NCBI GenBank assembly: GCA_964553135.1
Contig: CAZKJL010000001.1
Span: 810,492-874,491, forward strand
Direction: 5' to 3'
DNA: 64,000 bases
Origin: CAZKJL01 sp964553135
Lineage (GTDB): Bacteria; Patescibacteriota; Gracilibacteria; Peribacterales; Peribacteraceae
Each line of letters begins with the position of its first letter. The first letter of the stretch is position 1. The notes beneath the pieces are model-generated. The model made no database searches, was not told where the DNA came from, and was given only the letters and a program-made list of their open reading frames with translations. Both the position numbers and the translations under genes were made by a program. Of this stretch, positions 60,200 through 64,000 are shown in pieces.

Positions 60200-61162
60200 C
60201 TACTCGGTGAGTCTCTCGGGGCGATACGTCATCGAATGCAAATCGGATTTCTCTTGCAGAATGAAGTCCACTTTCTTGCGAATGGACGCGTTTCCGGTGG
60301 CTTTGAGAAGCAGAACGACGGTCTTGCCGCGCTCGAGAACGTACGAGGGAGAAAAATCAAGCGTGACCGTTCTTCCGTGCATGCGCGCTGCATTCGACGT
60401 GAGTACTTGCCCCGAACGCGTTTCCAGGCGCAGATCGATGAGGTCCATGTCGCGCGCACCTTCCGTGTTCGTGAGCGTGATGCTCGTAAGCAGGTGATCC
60501 GTCTTGATGTCGGAAGTCAGCTGCAAGCGCGCGACGGTTTCCACGCGCCCGTAACGCATCAGGTTCGTCGTCGGCAAAAAGGTGACCGTGATGCTTCCGG
60601 CCTGCTGAGTGGAAGCCACGACTCGCTCTCGCGAATCGTCCTGCGAAAGCGTCACGTTCTTTGCGGTCGACTGAATGTCCGCGGCATGCGCGATGGTGAC
60701 GCCGTGCTCCGACGCGACTGCCGCCGTCGGACTGTAGTCCGCAAGGACGGACAGACGAACGGCACCGCAGCTCGGAATCTTGAGCGACGGAGCGCGGAGG
60801 GTCGCGGTACGACTTCTCTGATCGAATCTGCCGGCGCGGCTGACGCGGCGGAATCCGTCGGCCAAATACAGACCCGTGATATCGGTCGCGACGCCGAGTC
60901 CCACATGTGCGAACTCCACGCTCTGCACCGTGACGTCGGCCTCGCATGAGGCGGACAAGTTGAGCGTCGCCATGTGAACGCGGGTCGCTCCCAGCGGCAC
61001 GGAACCTTGAATGGGGTCCACGGTAAGCGTAGCGAGCAAATCACCCGCACCGGCCACCGAGCTCGCCGTCTCATCCGCCGGGGCGGCCGGGTACGCAGGC
61101 ATGCGTGCCTGCAAAAAATCGCTGATGAGCATGGCCGTGAGAACGATGGAAGCGATGTGCAT
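60200..61162 (-). CDS. Secreted beta-rich hypothetical protein
   Basis: About 320 aa from MHIASIVLTAML. N-terminal hydrophobic signal (about 2-18), then all-beta segments with a Cys pair (LSASCEADV, KIPSCGAVRL) and a hydrophobic-alternating C-terminal domain (LLTSITLTNTEGARDMDLI, GKTVVLLLKATGNASI). No family recognised. It begins 17 nt downstream of the stop of the TPM gene, so it belongs to an operon with it and the lipoprotein. Confidence 0.6.
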   Translation of the reverse strand: MHIASIVLTAMLISDFLQARMPAYPAAPADETASSVAGAGDLLATLTVDPIQGSVPLGATRVHMATLNLSASCEADVTVQSVEFAHVGLGVATDITGLYLADGFRRVSRAGRFDQRSRTATLRAPSLKIPSCGAVRLSVLADYSPTAAVASEHGVTIAHAADIQSTAKNVTLSQDDSRERVVASTQQAGSITVTFLPTTNLMRYGRVETVARLQLTSDIKTDHLLTSITLTNTEGARDMDLIDLRLETRSGQVLTSNAARMHGRTVTLDFSPSYVLERGKTVVLLLKATGNASIRKKVDFILQEKSDLHSMTYRPERLTE

Positions 61163-61179
61163 GGAAGAAAAGAAAAGAA

Positions 61180-62049
61180 TTACCAACGTCCGCTGGCTCC
61201 GCCTCCGCCGAAGCTTCCGCCGCCGAATCCTCCGAATCCACCTCCACCGCCCCCGCTACCGAATCCGCCGCCCGGACCCCAACCTCCGCCCGCCCACCAC
61301 TTGGTGGTGCCTCGACGCTTGAAGTTTCTGGAGACGACGAAGTCCAAGAAAAGCCCCAAAACGACGAGAATCGGGATGGAGAGCCACCACGCATATGCGA
61401 TGGCGAGTCCCAGGCCCGCAATGCCTCCGAACACTCCGCCCAACCACCACGATTTCGTACGACCCAAGACGGCGATGAGCCACTGCAACGCGATGAATCC
61501 TACGAAGAGCAAGACGGGCGGAAAACCGCTGTCACTGGGTTCGGCATAGCGATCGGCGGTGTACTCGCCTCCGATGTGCTTTTGCAACGAATCGATGGAT
61601 GCGATCACTCCTCCGGAGTAATCCCCGTCGCGAAAGTGCGGAACGATGTCCTCGTCGATGATTCCTTTGGCGACGATGTCCGGCACGGCGCCTTCCAGGC
61701 CGTAACCGACATCGAACCGAACCTCGCGTTCCTGGTACGCCACGAGAATGAGAATGCCGTTGTTTTTTTCCGAACCCACGCCCCACTTGCGAGCGATCTG
61801 CAAGCCCACGTCCTCGATGGCTTCACCGCCGAGCGAGGGCACGGTGACGACGGCGATTTCGTTGCTCGTTGCCTCACGATAGTCCGTGAGCTTTCGTTCG
61901 ATGGCTGCTTTGCCCTCCGCAGTGAACATGTCCGCCGTATCCGTGACGAACCCGTCATTCGGCGGAACTTCAAATGCGTGAGCGAAAGCCGGCGCAAGCG
62001 CCAGATTCACAAGCAGAAGGCTGCCGATCAACGATCGAGAAAGCGTCAT
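61180..62049 (-). CDS. TPM-domain membrane protein (YgcG-like)
   Basis: A 289-aa protein. Signal peptide 1-25, TPM domain about 28-160 (DMFTAEGKAAIERKL, SNEIAVVTVPSLGGEAIEDVG, GILILVAYQEREVRFDVGYGLEGAVPD), then two to three membrane helices (about 175-240) and a Gly-rich tail ending GGGASGRW. This matches YgcG-type proteins, which usually accompany LemA; lemA is indeed the gene 12 nt upstream. Function in membrane protein or lipid maintenance is suspected but not established. Confidence 0.85.
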   Translation of the reverse strand: MTLSRSLIGSLLLVNLALAPAFAHAFEVPPNDGFVTDTADMFTAEGKAAIERKLTDYREATSNEIAVVTVPSLGGEAIEDVGLQIARKWGVGSEKNNGILILVAYQEREVRFDVGYGLEGAVPDIVAKGIIDEDIVPHFRDGDYSGGVIASIDSLQKHIGGEYTADRYAEPSDSGFPPVLLFVGFIALQWLIAVLGRTKSWWLGGVFGGIAGLGLAIAYAWWLSIPILVVLGLFLDFVVSRNFKRRGTTKWWAGGGWGPGGGFGSGGGGGGFGGFGGGSFGGGGASGRW

Positions 62050-62061
62050 GGGATGGAGTGC

Positions 62062-62652
62062 TTACTTCGTAAAATCGACGGCCGGAGCGACGTCGCTGCC
62101 TTCCACGGCCGCGAATGACTTCTCCGCGGAGAATCCGAACAGCTTGGCACCGAGGTTGCTCGGGAAAGCGTTCACCTTGAGGTTGTACGAGAAGACGGCG
62201 TCATTGAAATCCTTGCGAGCGACGGCGATGCGGTTCTCGGTTCCCTCGAGCTGCGTCATAAGATCGCGGAACGCCTGCGTCGCCTGGAGTTGCGGGTAGG
62301 CCTCCACGGTCACGAGCAATTTGGAGAGTGCGGAATCAAAACCGGAGGCCGCCTGAATTTGCTGTCCGCGGTCGCCGACGCTCTTGGCCTGCGCCCATGC
62401 GCTCCTGGCCTCGGTGACTTGCGTGAACGTGCTCTGCTCGAAGTTTGCGGCACCCTTCACCGTACTCACCAGGTTGGGGATCAAATCGACTCTCCTTTGG
62501 TACTGCGTTTCCACCTGCGCCCACTGACGATCCACGTTTCCCTTTGCCGTGACAAGACCGTTGTAGCTCATGACGAGCCAGAGGCCGAGTACAACGACGA
62601 CGCCGAGCAAGATGTACCACATTTTATTCGTTGATTGTGTAGCGGAAGCCAT
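62062..62652 (-). CDS. lemA: LemA family protein
   Basis: A 196-aa protein from MASATQSTNKMW. One N-terminal membrane helix (about 11-31), then a helical bundle with LemA motifs: YNGLVTAKGNVDRQWAQVET, QRRVDLIPNLVSTVKG, AYPQLQATQAFRDLMTQLEGTENRIAVARKDFND and FPSNLGAKLFGF. Minus-strand TGC-TACGAT lies about 30 nt before the ATG. It heads the lemA-TPM-secreted protein unit. The longer ORF to 62886 is rejected. Confidence 0.9.
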   Translation of the reverse strand: MASATQSTNKMWYILLGVVVVLGLWLVMSYNGLVTAKGNVDRQWAQVETQYQRRVDLIPNLVSTVKGAANFEQSTFTQVTEARSAWAQAKSVGDRGQQIQAASGFDSALSKLLVTVEAYPQLQATQAFRDLMTQLEGTENRIAVARKDFNDAVFSYNLKVNAFPSNLGAKLFGFSAEKSFAAVEGSDVAPAVDFTK

Positions 62653-62699
62653 GGTGAAAAAGGTGAAGGAAATGGGGCTTCCATCGTAGCACGAATCAG

Positions 62700-63305
62700 T
62701 TACTCGGAATGAGCACCGGAACCCGAAGGAAGGCTGAGCACAAGTTCTGCATTCGAGGGGCCGGGATCCCCGGGGATGGGCTGCAGATAGCGCACGCGGA
62801 TGGAATTCCCGTAGACACGGACATCGCGAAGTTGTGCATGGCGAAGGGGAAAGGACGCGACATGGGACGGCGCACCGTCTTTCCATGTCACGACCGCCAA
62901 CTCTACGATTGCGTTTTCTCCGTCGCCGGCACGGAGCGGCACCACGGCGTCCACGACTCCGTCTCCCGTCAGGTCACCGTACGTCACGTGCGGTACATCC
63001 AGCGTCAAAACCGAATACGGCCCCATGAGCGCCGTCGGGGGAAAGCGATGCGTGCCGTCGTCGAGCCGCACAAGAAAATCTTTCTCGGAAGCCGAAAGCA
63101 GCGATCGAAGCGTGGGATCGGTGACGGTGTACGACAGGGAAGACAAAACGTCGATCGACAGAAGCTGCTTGGCTCGGTCAATCGGCGAAGGAACCGTCTC
63201 GGTTTCGCTGAGGGGAACGGCCGGAGTGACGCCGCCGCACGCCGCGAGCACCAGGAGCCCCAGCGTGACGGCGCAAGCGGAGATGTGCGAGTGCAGGGTT
63301 CGCAT
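62700..63305 (-). CDS. Lipoprotein with FG-GAP-like calcium loop
   Basis: A 201-aa lipoprotein; lipobox LAAC (Cys23) followed by GGVTPAVP. The mature part has a beta region with YGDLTGDGVVDAVV, an FG-GAP/dockerin-like D-x-x-x-D-G metal loop often reporting stored values such as those in VCBS/FG-GAP repeats. No enzyme motif. It starts 8 nt after bcp, on the same strand, suggesting co-transcription. Confidence 0.7.
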   Translation of the reverse strand: MRTLHSHISACAVTLGLLVLAACGGVTPAVPLSETETVPSPIDRAKQLLSIDVLSSLSYTVTDPTLRSLLSASEKDFLVRLDDGTHRFPPTALMGPYSVLTLDVPHVTYGDLTGDGVVDAVVPLRAGDGENAIVELAVVTWKDGAPSHVASFPLRHAQLRDVRVYGNSIRVRYLQPIPGDPGPSNAELVLSLPSGSGAHSE

Positions 63306-63313
63306 ACGGTGTT

Positions 63314-63751
63314 TCAGAGTCCGAATTTTTCGAGATCTTTCGCGATCTCTCCCGAATGATCTTTTGCGTCAAAGCCGTGATAGATCTTTTGAATGATTCC
63401 CTTCGGATCGATGAGAAACGTCGTGCGTTTGGGCAACTCCGCTCCGATGCCATAGTCGGTGATCATCTTTTTTTCGGTGTCCGCGATCAGCGGAAACAGC
63501 AACTTGAATTTATCGGCAAAGGCCTTGTGGCTGGCGACGTCATCTTTACTGACACCGACGATGCTGATGCGCAAGGAAAGCGATGCGTAGTCATCGCGAA
63601 ATCCGCATGCCTCGATGGTGCAACCCGGCGTGTCGTCCTTCGGGTAGAAATAGAGCAGCAGCCATTTCCCCACGAAGTCCGCAGACGAGAGGCCGGTGCC
63701 ACTTTGATCGATGCCGGACCATGCCGGCGCACTGTTCCCGATCTGAAGCAT
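63314..63751 (-). CDS. bcp: Bcp-type peroxiredoxin (PrxQ)
   Basis: A 145-aa thiol peroxidase reducing H2O2 and organic hydroperoxides. The active site FYPKDDTPGCTIEACGFRDDY has both the peroxidatic Cys and the resolving Cys five residues later, as in 2-Cys PrxQ. C-terminal RTTFLIDPKGIIQKIYHGF is typical. TGC-TAGAAT lies 6 nt before the ATG, one of the clearest leaderless starts in the window. Confidence 0.93.
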   Translation of the reverse strand: MLQIGNSAPAWSGIDQSGTGLSSADFVGKWLLLYFYPKDDTPGCTIEACGFRDDYASLSLRISIVGVSKDDVASHKAFADKFKLLFPLIADTEKKMITDYGIGAELPKRTTFLIDPKGIIQKIYHGFDAKDHSGEIAKDLEKFGL

Positions 63752-63826
63752 GACGGCATTCTAGCATCCAAGGCCTTTCTTTACCCTGGCTTTGATGAAG
63801 GAAACGGTGAATAATGCGCGTCACGT

Positions 63827-63902
63827 CGGGGCGTAGCTCAGTTGGTAGAGCGCGTGGTTCGGGACCACGAGGCCGAAGGTTCGAGTCCTTTCGCTCCGAC
63901 CA
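63827..63902 (+). tRNA. tRNA-Pro (anticodon CGG)
   Basis: 76 nt with an encoded CCA. Acceptor CGGGGCG/CGCTCCG (one G-T pair), D arm GCTCAGTTGGTAGAGC, anticodon loop TTCGGGA, T loop TTCGAGT. Its 3' end is duplicated at 63976-64000. Confidence 0.93.
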
Positions 63903-63947
63903 GTCAGATCAATACTCACTCAATGAAGCGACCAAGATCACGAGCCG

Positions 63948-64000
63948 GGTTCGGGACTATGCCGAACGCGAAGCGCGAGTCCTTTCGCTCCGACCAGTCA
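63948..64000 (+). pseudogene. Partial tRNA-Pro copy / att-like duplication
   Basis: From GGTTCGGGAC to the window end, the sequence repeats the anticodon-to-3' part of the tRNA-Pro gene: a degenerate middle, then an exact 25-bp repeat (63882-63906 and 63976-64000) covering the T-arm 3' strand, acceptor strand, CCA and the next GTCA. A 3'-tRNA duplication is what integration into a tRNA gene leaves behind. The window ends inside the repeat. Confidence 0.6.

Overview
ORGANISM. The window looks like a chromosome segment of a Candidate Phyla Radiation (Patescibacteria) bacterium, most likely of the Peregrinibacteria/Peribacteria type. Reasons: a Mur ligase lacking the usual MurE N-terminal domain, a permuted DsbA-like protein, several membrane-anchored proteins with long poly-Ser linkers, and many small lineage-specific proteins. 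TGA is used as a normal stop (several ATGA stop/start overlaps), so the Gly-TGA code of Gracilibacteria is excluded. The taxonomic call is inference; no rRNA or ribosomal protein gene is present. Shine-Dalgarno sequences are nearly absent. At 14 genes a TANNNT box lies exactly 6-7 nt before the start codon, which points to widespread leaderless transcription; I used this to choose starts.

LAYOUT. (1) 1-13.4 kb is an AT-richer accessory region: two copper-related genes, a Xer-size tyrosine recombinase with a divergent excisionase-like gene, a 1,632-residue STAND NTPase with an N-terminal restriction-type nuclease domain (Avs/NLR-like), two zinc-ribbon membrane proteins, a secreted thermonuclease, an XRE regulator beside a 24-bp palindrome, and a three-gene island cluster. 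The STAND gene and a 43-codon ORF are bracketed by two directly repeated 28-bp sites with the 11-6-11 architecture of Xer/dif sites. (2) 13.4-35.5 kb is GC-richer core sequence: a TPR/GT-C protein, NDH-2, PBP1C with alpha-2-macroglobulin, the permuted DsbA-like protein, an M29 aminopeptidase, a Ser-rich lipoprotein, a PurQ-like/TrmH operon, frr, pyrH and tRNA-Arg. (3) 35.5-42.3 kb is a surface-protein locus: two paralogous Ser-rich DUF4215 proteins with the same C-terminal anchor, on either side of a PMT-family protein mannosyltransferase, plus a Cys-rich protein. (4) 42.4-57.2 kb holds pyruvate kinase, rsmH-ftsL-like, two GT4 glycosyltransferases, an L,D-transpeptidase-like protein, DedA, a P-type ATPase divergent from cutA, two tRNA-Ser genes, a paired SMR transporter, riboflavin kinase, the Mur ligase, lgt and tsaD. 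(5) 57.1-64 kb holds a PKD-repeat membrane protein with a coupled 32-residue membrane peptide, secreted and lipoproteins, TPM and LemA proteins, Bcp and tRNA-Pro, whose 3' end is duplicated at the window edge.

HOW IT FITS TOGETHER. The core genes describe a cell that makes peptidoglycan (PBP1C, Mur ligase, LDT, FtsL-like), lipidates proteins (Lgt), glycosylates and displays large Ser-rich proteins, and has an exported thiol oxidoreductase. The left 13 kb is a mobile or variable region whose best-defined part is a dif-like-site-bounded module carrying a probable anti-phage STAND nuclease next to the recombinase that may move it.
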